Origin: Rhodoferax bucti
GTDB taxonomy: Bacteria; Pseudomonadota; Gammaproteobacteria; Burkholderiales; Burkholderiaceae_C
Direction of reading: 5' to 3'
Length of the DNA stretch: 64,000 bases
Assembly: GCF_005876985.1 (NCBI RefSeq)
Contig: NZ_VAHD01000004.1
Location: 124,001-188,000, forward strand
The position numbers and the translations under genes are program-made. Position 1 is the stretch's first letter; the number at the start of each line of letters is the position of its first letter. The notes below the pieces were generated by a model. That model had not been told where the DNA came from and searched no databases. It saw nothing but the letters and a program-made list of their open reading frames with translations. Below, piece after piece: positions 10,537 to 20,366 of the stretch.

Positions 10537-11439
10537 ATGGACCGTTTAACCGCCATGCAGGTGTTTGTGGAGGTGGCGCAGAGTGGCAGCTTCAGCGCCA
10601 CGGCCGACAAGATGGACATGTCGCGCGCCATGGTGACGCGTTATGTAGGCGAGCTGGAGCAGTGGCTGGGCGCACGCCTGCTCCAGCGCACTACCCGCAG
10701 CGTCACGCTGACCGACGCCGGTGAGAGTTGCCTGCGCCGCAGCCAGCAGATGCTGGCGCTCATGGAAAACGTCGAAGAAGAGACCAGCCGCCACGACGGC
10801 GCGCTGCGCGGGCAACTGCGGGTGACCTGCAGCATGTCGTTCGCCTATGCGGAAATGGCGGCGGCGATTGCCGACTTTCTGGCGTTCTACCCGCAGCTCA
10901 AGATCGACCTCAACGCCAGCGAAGGTGCACTCAACCTGGTGGAGGCGCGCATCGACTTGGCCATTCGCATCAGCGCCGAGCCGGACCCGGCGCTCATCGG
11001 CCGGGTGCTGGCGCCATGTGCCTCGGTGCTGGTGGCTTCGCCGGACTACCTCGCAAAGCACGGCACGCCACAGCTACCCGCAGACCTGCAGGTGCACCGT
11101 TGTCTGAGCTATGCCAATTTCGGCAAAAGCATATGGAAACTGCACCGCGGCGAGGAGCACGCCGAGGTGCATGTGGGCAGCCACTTCAGCGCCAACGAGG
11201 CCACGGCTTTGCTGCGGGCTGCGCTCGCAGGCGGCGGGGTGGCCATGCAACCCACGTACCTGGCAAGCCCTCACCTGCATGATGGAAGCTTGCAACAGGT
11301 GCTGCCGCAGTGGCAGCTGCCCATGATGTCCATCTACGCGCTCTACCCCTCGCGCAAGCACCTCTCTCCGGCGGTGCGGGCTTTGCTGGACTTTTTGGTG
11401 GAGCGTTTTGCGAGCGAGCCTTGGAGGTTGCAGTGCTGA
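10537..11439 (+). CDS. LysR-type transcriptional regulator
   Basis: The 300-residue protein has an N-terminal winged helix-turn-helix: MDRLTAMQVFVEVAQSGSFS, ATADKMDMSRAMVTRYVGELE, LGARLLQRTTRSVTLTDAG. It then has a linker helix and the periplasmic-binding-like effector domain (about 90-295) with ARIDLAIRIS and LIGRVLAPCASVLVASPDYL. The sequence style is that of the CrgA-like clade common in proteobacteria. It is transcribed away from the MBL-fold gene, its likely target. Its stop is followed at once by a repeat copy that fills the gap to the convergent XRE gene. The effector is unknown. Confidence 0.93.
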   Translation: MDRLTAMQVFVEVAQSGSFSATADKMDMSRAMVTRYVGELEQWLGARLLQRTTRSVTLTDAGESCLRRSQQMLALMENVEEETSRHDGALRGQLRVTCSMSFAYAEMAAAIADFLAFYPQLKIDLNASEGALNLVEARIDLAIRISAEPDPALIGRVLAPCASVLVASPDYLAKHGTPQLPADLQVHRCLSYANFGKSIWKLHRGEEHAEVHVGSHFSANEATALLRAALAGGGVAMQPTYLASPHLHDGSLQQVLPQWQLPMMSIYALYPSRKHLSPAVRALLDFLVERFASEPWRLQC

Positions 11440-11504
11440 ATTGCTATGAATTCAATAGCTGCTCGCGCATATTCCACAAGCGCCAGGGCCATTTTTGCTT
11501 GGAA
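11440..11504 (+). repeat. dispersed palindromic repeat copy 3
   Basis: The repeat fills the complete gap between the convergent LysR and XRE-cupin genes. GCTAT-GAATTCA-ATAGC forms perfect 5-base arms. It continues with TGCTCGCGCATATTCCACAA, then GCGCCAGGGCC and TTTTTGCTTGGAA. The second palindrome is degenerate here. It starts at the base after the LysR stop codon. Confidence 0.85.
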
Positions 11505-11505
11505 G

Positions 11506-12102
11506 TTAGCCCAAGTGCTCCACCACCAGCACCGCCTTGGCCATGCCTTTGCCGGTGTTGCTGATGGCGTGCTGCACGTCCACCGCGTAGCGCGCGCTGT
11601 CGCCCGCCTTGAGCACCTTGCTGCTGTCGGCGGCCTGCACCGTGAGGCTGCCGCTGAGCACCGAGAGGTGCTCTTTCGCGCCTGCCTCGTGCGGCTCGGA
11701 GGCCAGCACGCCGCCGGGTTCTACGGCCAGCTCGTACCACTCCACCCGGCCCGCCAAGGCAATGGGTCCCAGGATGCGCAGCGTGCACTTGCCGTCCGGG
11801 CTGGTGGTGACAGGGATGGTGTGGGCCGGTACCAGCTCCACCGTCGGCGTGGCCTTGTCGGCAGTGGTGTTGCCCAGCAGGTCAGTGAGGCTGATGCCCA
11901 ACGCCGTCGCCAGGCGCCACAGTACACCGACTGTCGGGTTGGCTTGGTTGCGCTCTACTTCGGAGAGCATGGATTTGGAAACTCCTGCGCGTTTGGAGAG
12001 CTCGTCCAGCGAGAGCTGTTGCGCCTTGCGGGCGTCTTGCAGTTTGGAGCCTACAGCTGGGGGGCCGTCGACCAAAGGAGTAGGGTGGGGGACTTGCGCC
12101 AT
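11506..12102 (-). CDS. XRE-family regulator with C-terminal cupin domain
   Basis: The 198-residue protein has a helix-turn-helix at about 18-75 (LQDARKAQQLSLDELSKRAG, SKSMLSEVERNQANPTVGVL). A small cupin barrel follows (about 115-195), with HEAGAKEHLSVLSGSLTV and AGDSARYAVDVQHAISNTG. Such proteins usually sense a small amino-acid-like ligand through the cupin and repress neighbouring catabolic genes. It is divergent from threonine aldolase with 73 bases between them. That gap contains an ATAT-rich inverted repeat, so regulation of the aldolase by this protein is the natural guess. The ligand is unknown; threonine or glycine would be candidates. Confidence 0.9.
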   Translation of the reverse strand: MAQVPHPTPLVDGPPAVGSKLQDARKAQQLSLDELSKRAGVSKSMLSEVERNQANPTVGVLWRLATALGISLTDLLGNTTADKATPTVELVPAHTIPVTTSPDGKCTLRILGPIALAGRVEWYELAVEPGGVLASEPHEAGAKEHLSVLSGSLTVQAADSSKVLKAGDSARYAVDVQHAISNTGKGMAKAVLVVEHLG

Positions 12103-12134
12103 GCTGGTGTTGGTCGGTAAAATGGATTTTTGTT

Positions 12135-12166
12135 CGATATACCGGAAATATCCGCTAAAACGATAT
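12135..12166. promoter_or_regulatory. candidate operator between XRE-cupin regulator and threonine aldolase
   Basis: CGATAT (12135-12140) and ATATCCG (12148-12154) form an imperfect inverted repeat around ACCGGAA, and a further CGATAT is at 12161-12166. It is the only AT-rich, symmetric stretch in the 73-base divergent gap, and it ends 9 bases before the aldolase ATG, so binding there could block both genes. Confidence 0.45.
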
Positions 12167-12175
12167 TACACCGCC

Positions 12176-13246
12176 ATGACCACTTTGCCTACCTCTCTGT
12201 CCACCGTTGCCCCCGGCCACTATTTGCAATTCGCCAGCGACAACACCTCCGGCATCTGCCCCGAGGCCATGCAGGCTTTCATGGCGGCCAACACGGGCTT
12301 TGCGGCGTCCTACGGTAATGACGACGCCACGCGCTTGGCCTGCGACCGCATCCGTGAGGTGTTTGAGGCGGACGCCGAGGTGTTCTTTGTGTTCAACGGC
12401 ACGGCGGCCAACTCGATCGCGCTGGCGTCCTTGTGCCAGTCCTACCAGGCCGTCATTTGCAGCGACACCGCTCACGTCGAGACCGATGAGTGCGGCGCGC
12501 CCGAGTTTTTCTCGAATGGCTCCAAACTGCTCTCCGCCCCGCACCGCCACGGCAAGCTCACCTCGGCCGGAGTGCTGGAGGTCATCACCCGCCGCACCGA
12601 TGTGCACTACCCGCGGCCCAAGGTCGTCACGCTGACCCAGTCCACCGAGATGGGCTCGGTTTACCAGAAGGGCGAGATCAGTGGCATCAGCCGCATCGCG
12701 CAGGAGCACGGCCTGAAGGTGCACATGGACGGCGCCCGCTTCGCCAACGCCGTAGCCGCCCTCAAGGTGGCGCCGGCCGACATCACCTGGCGCGCTGGGG
12801 TGGATGTGCTGTGCTTTGGCGGCACCAAGATGGGCTTGCCGATTGGTGAAGCCATCGTATTTTTTGACCGCAAGCTGGGCGAAGAGTTTTCCTACCGCTG
12901 CAAACAGGCCGGGCAGCTGGCCTCCAAGATGCGCTATCTGTCCGCCCCTTGGCTGGCCATGTTGACCGACGGCACCTGGCTGCGTCACGCCGCGCACGCC
13001 AACGCCATGGCGCATCGCCTCTCAGAGCGCATTGCCGGCATCGCCGGTGCCGAGTTGCTGCTGCCCACCGAAGTGAACGGCGTGTTCGTCAACTTGCCCG
13101 AGCCCGCCATTGCCCGCCTCAAGGCGCTGGGCTGGACCTTCTACACCTTCATTGGCGGCGGTGCGCGCTTCATGTGCTCCTGGGCGACCACCGAAGAGGC
13201 GGTGGACCACTTGGCCAGCGATCTGGAGCGGGTGCTGGCGGGTTGA
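12176..13246 (+). CDS. ltaE: low-specificity L-threonine aldolase
   Basis: From the ATG at 12176 the product is 356 residues; a longer frame upstream overlaps the divergent regulator and is ignored. The PLP-dependent fold type I enzyme cleaves L-threonine or allo-threonine to glycine and acetaldehyde. Visible landmarks are FASDNTSGICPEAM at the start, FNGTAANSIAL, CSDTAHVETDECGAPEF, the HMDGARFANA segment and the PLP-binding lysine in CFGGTKMGLPIGEA. The motif order and length agree with the beta-eliminating lyase/threonine aldolase family. No clear ribosome site precedes the ATG. Regulation is probably by the divergent XRE-cupin protein. Confidence 0.92.
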   Translation: MTTLPTSLSTVAPGHYLQFASDNTSGICPEAMQAFMAANTGFAASYGNDDATRLACDRIREVFEADAEVFFVFNGTAANSIALASLCQSYQAVICSDTAHVETDECGAPEFFSNGSKLLSAPHRHGKLTSAGVLEVITRRTDVHYPRPKVVTLTQSTEMGSVYQKGEISGISRIAQEHGLKVHMDGARFANAVAALKVAPADITWRAGVDVLCFGGTKMGLPIGEAIVFFDRKLGEEFSYRCKQAGQLASKMRYLSAPWLAMLTDGTWLRHAAHANAMAHRLSERIAGIAGAELLLPTEVNGVFVNLPEPAIARLKALGWTFYTFIGGGARFMCSWATTEEAVDHLASDLERVLAG

Positions 13247-13258
13247 ATGAGCGAGTAA

Positions 13259-13315
13259 ATGCTACGAATTTTGTAGCTACTCGCGCAATAAAAACGGGGG
13301 CTAGGCCCCCATTTC
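13259..13315 (+). repeat. dispersed repeat copy 4, shortened and hairpin-forming
   Basis: ATGCTACGAATTTTGTAGC followed by TACTCGCGCAATAAAAACGG matches the first half of the family. The second palindrome has become GGGGGC-TAG-GCCCCC (13296-13310). A's lie before the stem and ATTTCG after it, so it can serve as a terminator in both directions between the convergent threonine aldolase and argH genes. Confidence 0.8.
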
Positions 13316-13338
13316 GTTCGAAAGTAGTTGGTTGAACC

Positions 13339-14772
13339 TCAGCCCAAGCGAGCGCGGTGCCGCGCAATCTGCGCACGCACTTGGGCCGGCGCGGTACCGC
13401 CCAAAATATTGCGCGCATTGAGCGAGCCGCGCAGGCTCAGGCACTCGTACACATCTTTCTCGATACTGGCATGGAAGCCCTGCAGTACCGCCAGCGGCAA
13501 TTCAGACAAATCGCAGGCGTGGCTCTGGGCTGCCTTCACCGCGTGGGCTACGGTCTCGTGGGCATCGCGGAAAGGCAGGCCCTTCTTCACCAGATAGTCG
13601 GCCAGGTCGGTGGCAGTGGCGTAGCCCTTGAGGGCAGCGCGTTCCATGGCTTCGGCGTTCACGCTGATGCCGCCTTCTTTCTGGCCCGTGGCCGCATTCA
13701 CCTGCCCGCCAATCATCTCGGAGAAGATGCGCAGCGTGTCCTTCAAGGTGTCCACGGTGTCGAACAGCGGCTCTTTGTCTTCCTGGTTGTCCTTGTTGTA
13801 GGCCAGGGGCTGGCCTTTCATCAGGGTGATCAGGCCCATCAGGTGGCCAACCACGCGGCCGGTCTTGCCGCGTGCCAGCTCGGGCACGTCAGGGTTTTTC
13901 TTCTGCGGCATGATGGACGAGCCGGTGGTGAAGCGGTCGGCAATCTTGATGAAGCCGAAGTTCTGGCTCATCCAGATGATCAGCTCTTCGCTCATGCGGC
14001 TGATGTGCACCATGGTCAGGCTGGCGGCACTGGTGAATTCGATCGCAAAGTCGCGGTCGCTCACGGCGTCCAGGCTGTTCTGGCAGACGCCGTCCATGGC
14101 TAGCGTCTTGGCCACGCGCTCACGGTCCAGCGGGTAGCTGGTGCCGGCCAATGCGGCGCTGCCCAGCGGCAGACGGTTGGTGCGGCGGCGCACTTCCGCA
14201 AAGCGCTCGGCATCGCGGCTGAACATTTCCACATAGGCCAGCATGTGGTGGCCAAAGCTCACGGGCTGGGCCACTTGCAAATGGGTGAAGCCGGGCAGGA
14301 TGACTTCCGCGTTTGCTTCAGCCACATCGACCAGCGACTTTTGCAAGTCCACCAGCAGCTCGCCAATCAAATCAATCTCGCTGCGCAGCCACAGGCGCAC
14401 GTCGGTGGCGACTTGGTCGTTGCGGCTGCGGCCGGTGTGCAGGCGCTTGCCGGCATCGCCCACCAGCTGGGTCAAGCGCGCTTCGATGTTCAGGTGCACG
14501 TCTTCCAGGTCCAGCTTCCACTCGAAAGCGCCGGATTCGATTTCGCCCCAGATCTGGGCCATGCCTTTTTGGATGGATGCGTGGTCGTCGGCACTGATGA
14601 TGCCCTGCGCGGCCAGCATTTCGGCGTGTGCCAGGCTGCCGGTGATGTCGGCTTGCCAGAGGCGTTTGTCAAAAAACACGCTGGAGGTGTAGCGCTTGAC
14701 CAGGTCGCTCATGGGCTCGGAAAACAGCGCGGACCACGCTTGGGACTTTTTATCGAATTGGTTTTGGGACAT
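13339..14772 (-). CDS. argH: argininosuccinate lyase
   Basis: The 477-residue cytoplasmic enzyme splits argininosuccinate into arginine and fumarate, the last step of arginine synthesis. Family motifs in order are [35 protein letters not shown], and the signature [20 protein letters not shown] with the catalytic serine and the flexible loop. Length is normal for the family. The start at 14772 ([20 protein letters not shown]) fits the usual N-terminus. It is divergent from the LytS-like sensor kinase, with 34 bases between start codons, so the promoters must overlap or lie inside the genes. Confidence 0.97.
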   Translation of the reverse strand: MSQNQFDKKSQAWSALFSEPMSDLVKRYTSSVFFDKRLWQADITGSLAHAEMLAAQGIISADDHASIQKGMAQIWGEIESGAFEWKLDLEDVHLNIEARLTQLVGDAGKRLHTGRSRNDQVATDVRLWLRSEIDLIGELLVDLQKSLVDVAEANAEVILPGFTHLQVAQPVSFGHHMLAYVEMFSRDAERFAEVRRRTNRLPLGSAALAGTSYPLDRERVAKTLAMDGVCQNSLDAVSDRDFAIEFTSAASLTMVHISRMSEELIIWMSQNFGFIKIADRFTTGSSIMPQKKNPDVPELARGKTGRVVGHLMGLITLMKGQPLAYNKDNQEDKEPLFDTVDTLKDTLRIFSEMIGGQVNAATGQKEGGISVNAEAMERAALKGYATATDLADYLVKKGLPFRDAHETVAHAVKAAQSHACDLSELPLAVLQGFHASIEKDVYECLSLRGSLNARNILGGTAPAQVRAQIARHRARLG

Positions 14773-14806
14773 GGGAGGCGCTTTTCAGGAAAGGAGTCAA
14801 AATCCG

Positions 14807-15850
14807 GTGGACATGAACGACAACCAAATATTATCGACGTTCCAGGACCTGCCCCCCACAGGGCGGCCTGCAGCACCCGCGCCGGTGCTGGTGTTTGATG
14901 CCTGCCACATCGGGGTGGTGCTGCGCGCGGTGTTGTTTGTCGAGGTGTCGCTGGCGGTGGTGTGCATGTTTGCTTCCGCCAGCGTGTGGGACTGGATTGC
15001 CCGCTTGGCCCTGGTCACCGGTGCGGCGCTACCAGGTACCTTGGCGTGGTTGTTGGCGGCTTGTATTGCCAAGCGCTGGCTCGCAGGCATGCCCAAGGCG
15101 GCGCAATACGCCTTGGCCATCGCGCTGGGGGGAATTGCAGGCTTGTATGGTTGCGGCCTGCTTGCCTGGTCCGGTCTGCTGGAGAGCCCGCCCTGGGTGG
15201 CCAGCCTTTTTTCTGGGGCCTTGTTGTCCAGCCTCTTGGTGGCGGCTCTGGTGATGCGTGCCAAAGGCCGCACGCCGGCGGATACGGCGGCCCGCCTGGC
15301 CGAGCTGCAGTCGCGCATCCGGCCGCATTTTTTGTTCAATACCCTCAACAGCGCTATTGCCCTGGTGCGCGCTGAGCCAGCCAAGGCCGAGGCCTTGCTC
15401 GAAGATTTGAGCGACTTGTTTCGCCACGCGCTCAAGGACCCGAGCAGCTCGGTCACCCTGCGCGAGGAGTTGTTGCTGGCGCAGCGTTATCTTGCGATTG
15501 AGCAGGTGCGGTTTGGCGAGCGGCTGCAGGTGCAGTGGGACCTCGACCCGAAAGCCGAGGCCGCCCATCTGCCGCCCCTGATTCTGCAACCGCTGGTAGA
15601 AAATGCGGTCTGTCATGGCGTGGAGCCCAGTGCGCAGGGGGCCGCCATCAAAATTTCGACACGTTGCAAAGGTACGGTAGCGGTCATCAAGGTCACCAAC
15701 ACGGTGCCTGCAGGGCAAGGCGCACGCGGCCACGGGCTGGCGTTGCGCAATGTGCAGGAGCGGTTGGCTTTGTTGCATGATGTGCAGGGCCAATTCAAGA
15801 GCGGCCTGAAAGACGGTGTGTACCAAGTGCGTATGGAGGTGCCTTTATGA
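14807..15850 (+). CDS. LytS/AlgZ-type membrane sensor histidine kinase
   Basis: I chose the GTG at 14807 because AAGGAG ends 10 bases before it; ATG at 14813 is the alternative. The 347-residue protein has four hydrophobic segments (about 35-150), then a His_kinase domain with LQSRIRPHFLFNTLNSAIAL (phospho-acceptor His in RPHFLFN). An HATPase part shows LPPLILQPLVENAVCHG and GHGLALRNVQERL. This is the LytS/YehU/AlgZ class, without a classical HisKA domain. It overlaps the LytTR regulator gene by ATGA, so the two form a pair. The signal may come through the membrane helices, or through the periplasmic binding protein encoded third in the operon. Confidence 0.9.
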   Translation: MDMNDNQILSTFQDLPPTGRPAAPAPVLVFDACHIGVVLRAVLFVEVSLAVVCMFASASVWDWIARLALVTGAALPGTLAWLLAACIAKRWLAGMPKAAQYALAIALGGIAGLYGCGLLAWSGLLESPPWVASLFSGALLSSLLVAALVMRAKGRTPADTAARLAELQSRIRPHFLFNTLNSAIALVRAEPAKAEALLEDLSDLFRHALKDPSSSVTLREELLLAQRYLAIEQVRFGERLQVQWDLDPKAEAAHLPPLILQPLVENAVCHGVEPSAQGAAIKISTRCKGTVAVIKVTNTVPAGQGARGHGLALRNVQERLALLHDVQGQFKSGLKDGVYQVRMEVPL

Positions 15851-16611
15851 CTGCAATGCAGCCTGACACCCAGTTGCGGGTGATGCTGGTGGACGACGAG
15901 CCCTTGGCCCGGGCCCGCATGCGTACCTTGCTGGGCTATTGCACCCACCCCGCGGTGCATGTGGCAGCCGAAGCCCCAAATGCCGAACAGGCCGCCGCCT
16001 TGCTGCGCCAGCAGCCGGTGGACCTCGTGTTTCTGGACATCCACATGCCCGGCAGCAGCGGCTTGGCTTTGGCGCAAACCTTGCGCAGCCTGCCGTATCC
16101 GCCGGCCATCGTTTTCGTGACCGCGCATGCGGAGCATGCCGTAGCCGCCTTTGACCTGGAAGCAGTGGACTACCTGACCAAGCCTGTGCGCCTGGAGCGC
16201 CTGCAGGCAGCGCTACAAAAAGCAGAGCGCTTTGCGCATGCCAGACGTGCGCTACAGGCCGATTTGGTGAGTGAAGAAGTGCTCATCATTCAGGAACGCA
16301 ACCGCACAGAGCGTGTGCCTTTAACGCAGGTGCTTTACTTCAAGGCCGAGCTCAAATACATCACGGTGCGCACGGCCACGCGCAGCTACATCCTGGATGG
16401 CGCCTTGAACGACTTGGAAGAAAAGCACGGCGGCAAGTTCATCCGCATCCACCGCAATGCGCTGGTAGCCCGCAAGATGGTGCGCTCCCTGGAGAAGCAT
16501 TTCGATGCGGAGGAGGGCGAGGGCTGGGCCGTGCGGCTGCAAGGCTTGGAGGAGCTGTTGTCGGTATCGCGGCGGCAGCTCGCCTCGGTCAGAGCGCTCA
16601 TTTCTCAATGA
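15847..16611 (+). CDS. LytTR-family response regulator (AlgR-like)
   Basis: The 254-residue regulator has a receiver domain (about 10-125: LRVMLVDDEPLARARMRTLL, phospho-Asp in LVFLDIHMPG, Lys in DYLTKPVRLERL). A LytTR DNA-binding domain follows (about 145-250: VLYFKAELKYITVRTATRSYI, FIRIHRNALVARKMV, LSVSRRQLASVR). This is the AlgR/LytR layout. It is coupled by ATGA overlaps to the kinase before and the solute-binding protein after. Orthologues in Burkholderiales commonly sit next to hemC, as here (with ppc between); the targets are not visible. Confidence 0.93.
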   Translation: MTAMQPDTQLRVMLVDDEPLARARMRTLLGYCTHPAVHVAAEAPNAEQAAALLRQQPVDLVFLDIHMPGSSGLALAQTLRSLPYPPAIVFVTAHAEHAVAAFDLEAVDYLTKPVRLERLQAALQKAERFAHARRALQADLVSEEVLIIQERNRTERVPLTQVLYFKAELKYITVRTATRSYILDGALNDLEEKHGGKFIRIHRNALVARKMVRSLEKHFDAEEGEGWAVRLQGLEELLSVSRRQLASVRALISQ

Positions 16612-17378
16612 GGGGGTGGTGGCGCCATAGTGGGCTTGCGGGTCTTGCGGGTCTTGCGGGTGCGCTGTGTTTTAGCTTTGCCGCGGTGGCTGGGGCCCAG
16701 CCGGCGCTCAAAGTGCGCATCGGGGTGGAAGACGATTGGCGGCCCTATGCCTATGTGCAAGCCGGGCAACCGGCCGGCTTTGCGGTCGAGCTGGTGCAGG
16801 CTGCCTGGGCGGCGGCAGGGGTCGCGCTGGAGTTGGTGCCACTGCCCTATGCCCGTTGCATGTATGAGGTGGAGAGCGGCAAGCTCGCCGGTTGTTTTGA
16901 CACCTTGCGCGACCCCCGCACTGAAAACAAATACCTCTGGCACAGATACCATTTGTTTCGCGCCCGCATCGGCATCTATGGGCGCACTGACGGCGCCAAA
17001 GAAACGGTCAATGTGCAGGCATTGCGTGGCAAGCGTGTAGGCGTGACCAACGGCTACGACTACGGCACCGCGTTTGATGGCGACCCCGCTATGGTCCGTG
17101 ATGTGGCGGCGTCCGATTTGACGTCGCTGCGCAAGCTGGTGGCCGGGCGGGTGGACTACGCGCTGGTTTATGACCGGGTGGCCGCAGAAATTGCATCCAA
17201 CAACCCGACGCTGGGCCATGGATTCCGTTTGCGCGGGGTGCTCCTGGAGCCGAGCTTGTACCTGTCCTTCTCCAAAAAGTATCCCGGTGTGCAGCCCTTG
17301 ATCGCCCAGTTTGATGCCGGGCTGGATGCCATACGCAAAAACGGCGAATACGCGCGGATCGAAGCGCGGTGGCGGTAA
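16608..17378 (+). CDS. periplasmic solute-binding protein, family 3
   Basis: The 256-residue precursor starts at the ATG overlapping the regulator's TGA. The signal peptide contains three exact 9-base repeats (16635-16661) coding LAG-LAG-LAG. The mature part matches bacterial extracellular solute-binding proteins family 3: VRIGVEDDWRPYAYVQ, PAGFAVELVQAAW, LRGKRVGVTNGYDYG, LVAGRVDYALVYD. No permease or ATPase gene is nearby. The coupling to a LytS/LytTR pair therefore suggests it either presents a ligand to the kinase or is an orphan binding protein. The ligand is unknown, possibly an amino acid. Confidence 0.87.
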   Translation: MRGWWRHSGLAGLAGLAGALCFSFAAVAGAQPALKVRIGVEDDWRPYAYVQAGQPAGFAVELVQAAWAAAGVALELVPLPYARCMYEVESGKLAGCFDTLRDPRTENKYLWHRYHLFRARIGIYGRTDGAKETVNVQALRGKRVGVTNGYDYGTAFDGDPAMVRDVAASDLTSLRKLVAGRVDYALVYDRVAAEIASNNPTLGHGFRLRGVLLEPSLYLSFSKKYPGVQPLIAQFDAGLDAIRKNGEYARIEARWR

Positions 17379-17400
17379 ATGCATGGCGTTTGCCGCCATA

Positions 17401-17425
17401 AAAAAAGGGCCCGCAGGCCCTTTTT
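17401..17425. terminator. bidirectional Rho-independent terminator
   Basis: GGGCC-CGCA-GGCCC (17407-17420) is flanked by six A's before and five T's after, so it works for both the solute-binding gene and the convergent ppc gene. Confidence 0.88.
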
Positions 17426-17446
17426 GTTTTTAGGCATCGTGCCCCA

Positions 17447-20269
17447 TCAGCCCGTGTTGCGCAGGCCGGCAGCAATGCCGTTGATGGAGATGTGGATACC
17501 GCGCTGCACCCGCTCGTCCGCCTTGCCTTCGCGGTAGCGACGCACCAGCTCCACTTGCAAGTGGTGCAGAGGGTCGATATACGGGAAGCGGTGGCGGATG
17601 GAGCGCTGCAGTGCGGCGTTGTTGGCCAGGCGGTTTTTTTCACCGGTGATGGTGGCCAGCGCTTGGGCGGTGCCATGCCATTCGGCTTCAATCGCGGTAA
17701 ATATCTTCTTGCGCAGGCGGGCGTCGCTCACCAGCTCGGCGTAGCGTGAGGCCAGCGCCAGATCGCTCTTGGCCATCACCATGTCCATGTTGGAGAGCAG
17801 GGTGCGGAAGAAGGGCCACTGCTTGTACATCTTCTGCAGCAAGGCCACGCGCTCTTTTTGCTCGGCGGCAGTGCCGGTGCCCACAAACTTTTGCACAGCC
17901 GAGCCGAAGCCGAACCAGCCCGGCAGTGTCAAGCGGCACTGGCCCCAGCTGAAGCCCCAGGGGATGGCCCGCAGGTCTTCAATCCGCTGCGAGGCTTTGC
18001 GCGATGCAGGGCGTGAGCCGATGTTGAGTTCGGCAATTTCGCGCAGCGGGGTGGAGGCGAAAAAGTATTCGGTGAAGCCTGCGGTTTCGTACACCAGCGC
18101 CCGGTACGCCGACATGCTGTTTTGCGACAGCTCGGCAGCGGCCTCCAGGAAGGCCTTGGTTGCCGACTTGGTGGGTTGCAACAAAGTGGCTTCCAAGGTG
18201 GCCGCGACCAGGGTTTCCAGGTTGCGACGACCGATTTCAGGGTTGGCGTACTTGGAGCCGATGACTTCACCTTGTTCGGTCAGGCGGATCTGGCCGCGCA
18301 CGGTGCCGGGAGGTTGGGCCAGGATGGCCTGGTAGCTCGGGCCGCCGCCGCGACCCACCGTGCCGCCACGGCCGTGGAACATGCGCAGCTGGATCTTGTG
18401 CTGGGTGGCCAGCACGTCAAAGAGTTCCACCAGCGCGATCTCGGCGCGGTACAGCTCCCAGTTGCTGGTGAAGATGCCGCCGTCCTTGTTGGAGTCGGAG
18501 TAGCCCAGCATGATGTCTTGCTCCGCACCGCTGCGCTTGACCAGATCGGCCACGCCGGGCAGGGCGTAGAAGTCGCGCATGATGGGCGCGGCATTGCGCA
18601 GGTCTTCGATGGTTTCAAACAGCGGCACGACGATCAGGTCGGCAGTCGCTTCGGCATCCAGGGTGCCGCGCACCAGGCCCACCTCTTTTTGCAGCAGCAA
18701 CACTTCGAGCAAGTCGCTCACGGTTTCGGTGTGGCTGATGATGTAGTGGCGAATGGCCTCTACGCCGAAGCGCTCGCGCATCACCTTGGCCATGGCAAAA
18801 ATTGCCAACTCGCCTTGGGCATGGGCCGAGTACTCCACGCCGTGCACCCGCAAGGGGCGCGCATCGTTGAGCAGGCCCAGCAGAAGGGTGCGTTTTTCTT
18901 CTTCGGCCAGGCTGCTGTAGTCGGCATGCACGCGGGCGGTGGACAGCAGCTCGGCCACCACTTCCTCGTGTTTGTCGGAGCTTTGGCGCAAATCGACAGT
19001 GGCCAAATGGAAGCCGAACACTTCCACCGCGCGGATCAACGGGTGCAGGCGCTGCGCGGTCAGGGCCGCACCGTGGTTGGCCTTGAGCGATGCTTCGATG
19101 GTCCGCAAGTCGGCCACGAAGTCTTCGGCTTTCAGGTACGGGTTCTGCGGCGCCACGGCGTGGCGCGCAGCTTCGGTGCCGGTCAGGTCTTTGAGGGTGG
19201 CTGCCAGGCGGGCGTACATGCCGGTCAGTGCACGGCGATAGGGCTCGTCCTTGCGGTGGGCGTTCTGGTCGGGGGAGCTTTCGGCCAGGGCTTGCATCGC
19301 GGGCGTGCAGTCGGCCAGCATGGCGGAGATGGAGAGTTCGCCGCCCAGGTAGTGCACCTCGGTCAGGTAGTGGCGCAGGGCCACTTCGGCTTGGCGGCGC
19401 AGGGCGTATTCCAGCGTCTGCGCGCTGACGTTGGGGTTGCCGTCGCGGTCACCGCCAATCCATTGGCCCATGCGCAAAAAGCTGTGCACCGGCTGGTTGC
19501 CCAGCATGTCTTCCAGGTCGGCGTAGAGCTTGGGAATCTCGCGCAGAAAGGTGGACTCGTAGTAGCTCAGCGCGTTCTCAATTTCGTCGGCCACGGTCAG
19601 CTTCGAGAAACGCAGGAGGCGCGTCTGCCAGAGCTGCATCACCCGGGCGCGCATTTGGGCTTCGTTGGCGGCCAGCTCTTTGGGGGTGAGCGCGTCTTTT
19701 TTGCTGTCGACGATGCTGGCGCGTTGCTTGATCTCATCGCGCTGGGTCAGCAGTTGGGCGATGTCACGCTCTGCATCCAGAATGCTCTTGCGCTGCACTT
19801 CAGTGGGGTGCGCGGTGAGCACGGGAGACACAAAGCTTTGTGCCAGTGTTTGCGAAATTGCCTTGGGCGCAATGCCAGCCCAGCGCAGGCGGGACATGGC
19901 AACTTCAATGCTGCCTTCCTGGGTATCACCGGCACGCTCGTGGATGGCACGGCGGCGGATATGGTGGCGGTCTTCGGCGAGGTTGGCGAGGTGCGAAAAA
20001 TAGGTGAATGCGCGGATCACGCTTACCGTCTGGTCGCCAGACAGGCTCTTGAGCAATTTTTTGAGGGCCTTGTCGGCTTCCTGGTCGGCATCCCTACGGA
20101 AGGCCACCGACAGGGTACGGATTTTTTCGATGAGCTCATAAGCGTCAACACCTTCCTGCTCCCGGATCACATCCCCCAGAATGCGCCCAAGGAGGCGGAT
20201 GTCTTCTACCAAGGGACGCTCGTTGTCTTTTGCGCGCTTGGCCGTTTCTGCGGCAGGTGCTTTATTCAT
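17447..20269 (-). CDS. ppc: phosphoenolpyruvate carboxylase
   Basis: The 940-residue enzyme adds bicarbonate to phosphoenolpyruvate to give oxaloacetate, an anaplerotic reaction. Signatures include [18 protein letters not shown] with the catalytic histidine, [24 protein letters not shown] and [20 protein letters not shown]. The C-terminus ends [14 protein letters not shown], the usual NTG end of the family. Length is normal. It is divergent from hemC across 97 bases and ends at the shared terminator with the solute-binding protein gene. No regulator gene for it is seen. Confidence 0.98.
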   Translation of the reverse strand: MNKAPAAETAKRAKDNERPLVEDIRLLGRILGDVIREQEGVDAYELIEKIRTLSVAFRRDADQEADKALKKLLKSLSGDQTVSVIRAFTYFSHLANLAEDRHHIRRRAIHERAGDTQEGSIEVAMSRLRWAGIAPKAISQTLAQSFVSPVLTAHPTEVQRKSILDAERDIAQLLTQRDEIKQRASIVDSKKDALTPKELAANEAQMRARVMQLWQTRLLRFSKLTVADEIENALSYYESTFLREIPKLYADLEDMLGNQPVHSFLRMGQWIGGDRDGNPNVSAQTLEYALRRQAEVALRHYLTEVHYLGGELSISAMLADCTPAMQALAESSPDQNAHRKDEPYRRALTGMYARLAATLKDLTGTEAARHAVAPQNPYLKAEDFVADLRTIEASLKANHGAALTAQRLHPLIRAVEVFGFHLATVDLRQSSDKHEEVVAELLSTARVHADYSSLAEEEKRTLLLGLLNDARPLRVHGVEYSAHAQGELAIFAMAKVMRERFGVEAIRHYIISHTETVSDLLEVLLLQKEVGLVRGTLDAEATADLIVVPLFETIEDLRNAAPIMRDFYALPGVADLVKRSGAEQDIMLGYSDSNKDGGIFTSNWELYRAEIALVELFDVLATQHKIQLRMFHGRGGTVGRGGGPSYQAILAQPPGTVRGQIRLTEQGEVIGSKYANPEIGRRNLETLVAATLEATLLQPTKSATKAFLEAAAELSQNSMSAYRALVYETAGFTEYFFASTPLREIAELNIGSRPASRKASQRIEDLRAIPWGFSWGQCRLTLPGWFGFGSAVQKFVGTGTAAEQKERVALLQKMYKQWPFFRTLLSNMDMVMAKSDLALASRYAELVSDARLRKKIFTAIEAEWHGTAQALATITGEKNRLANNAALQRSIRHRFPYIDPLHHLQVELVRRYREGKADERVQRGIHISINGIAAGLRNTG

Positions 20270-20366
20270 AGGTCTGGGAGTGATGTGAGAGAGGCTTCGG
20301 ATGAAGCAAGGAACGCGCCCATGCTAGCATCGAAGGCATATTTTCGATTACAGCCGAGTTACGATT

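Noticed and set aside
11609..12175. N-terminal 189-codon extension of the threonine aldolase frame
   Set aside because: It would lie entirely over the divergent XRE-cupin gene and its promoter; the conserved aldolase start is at 12176.
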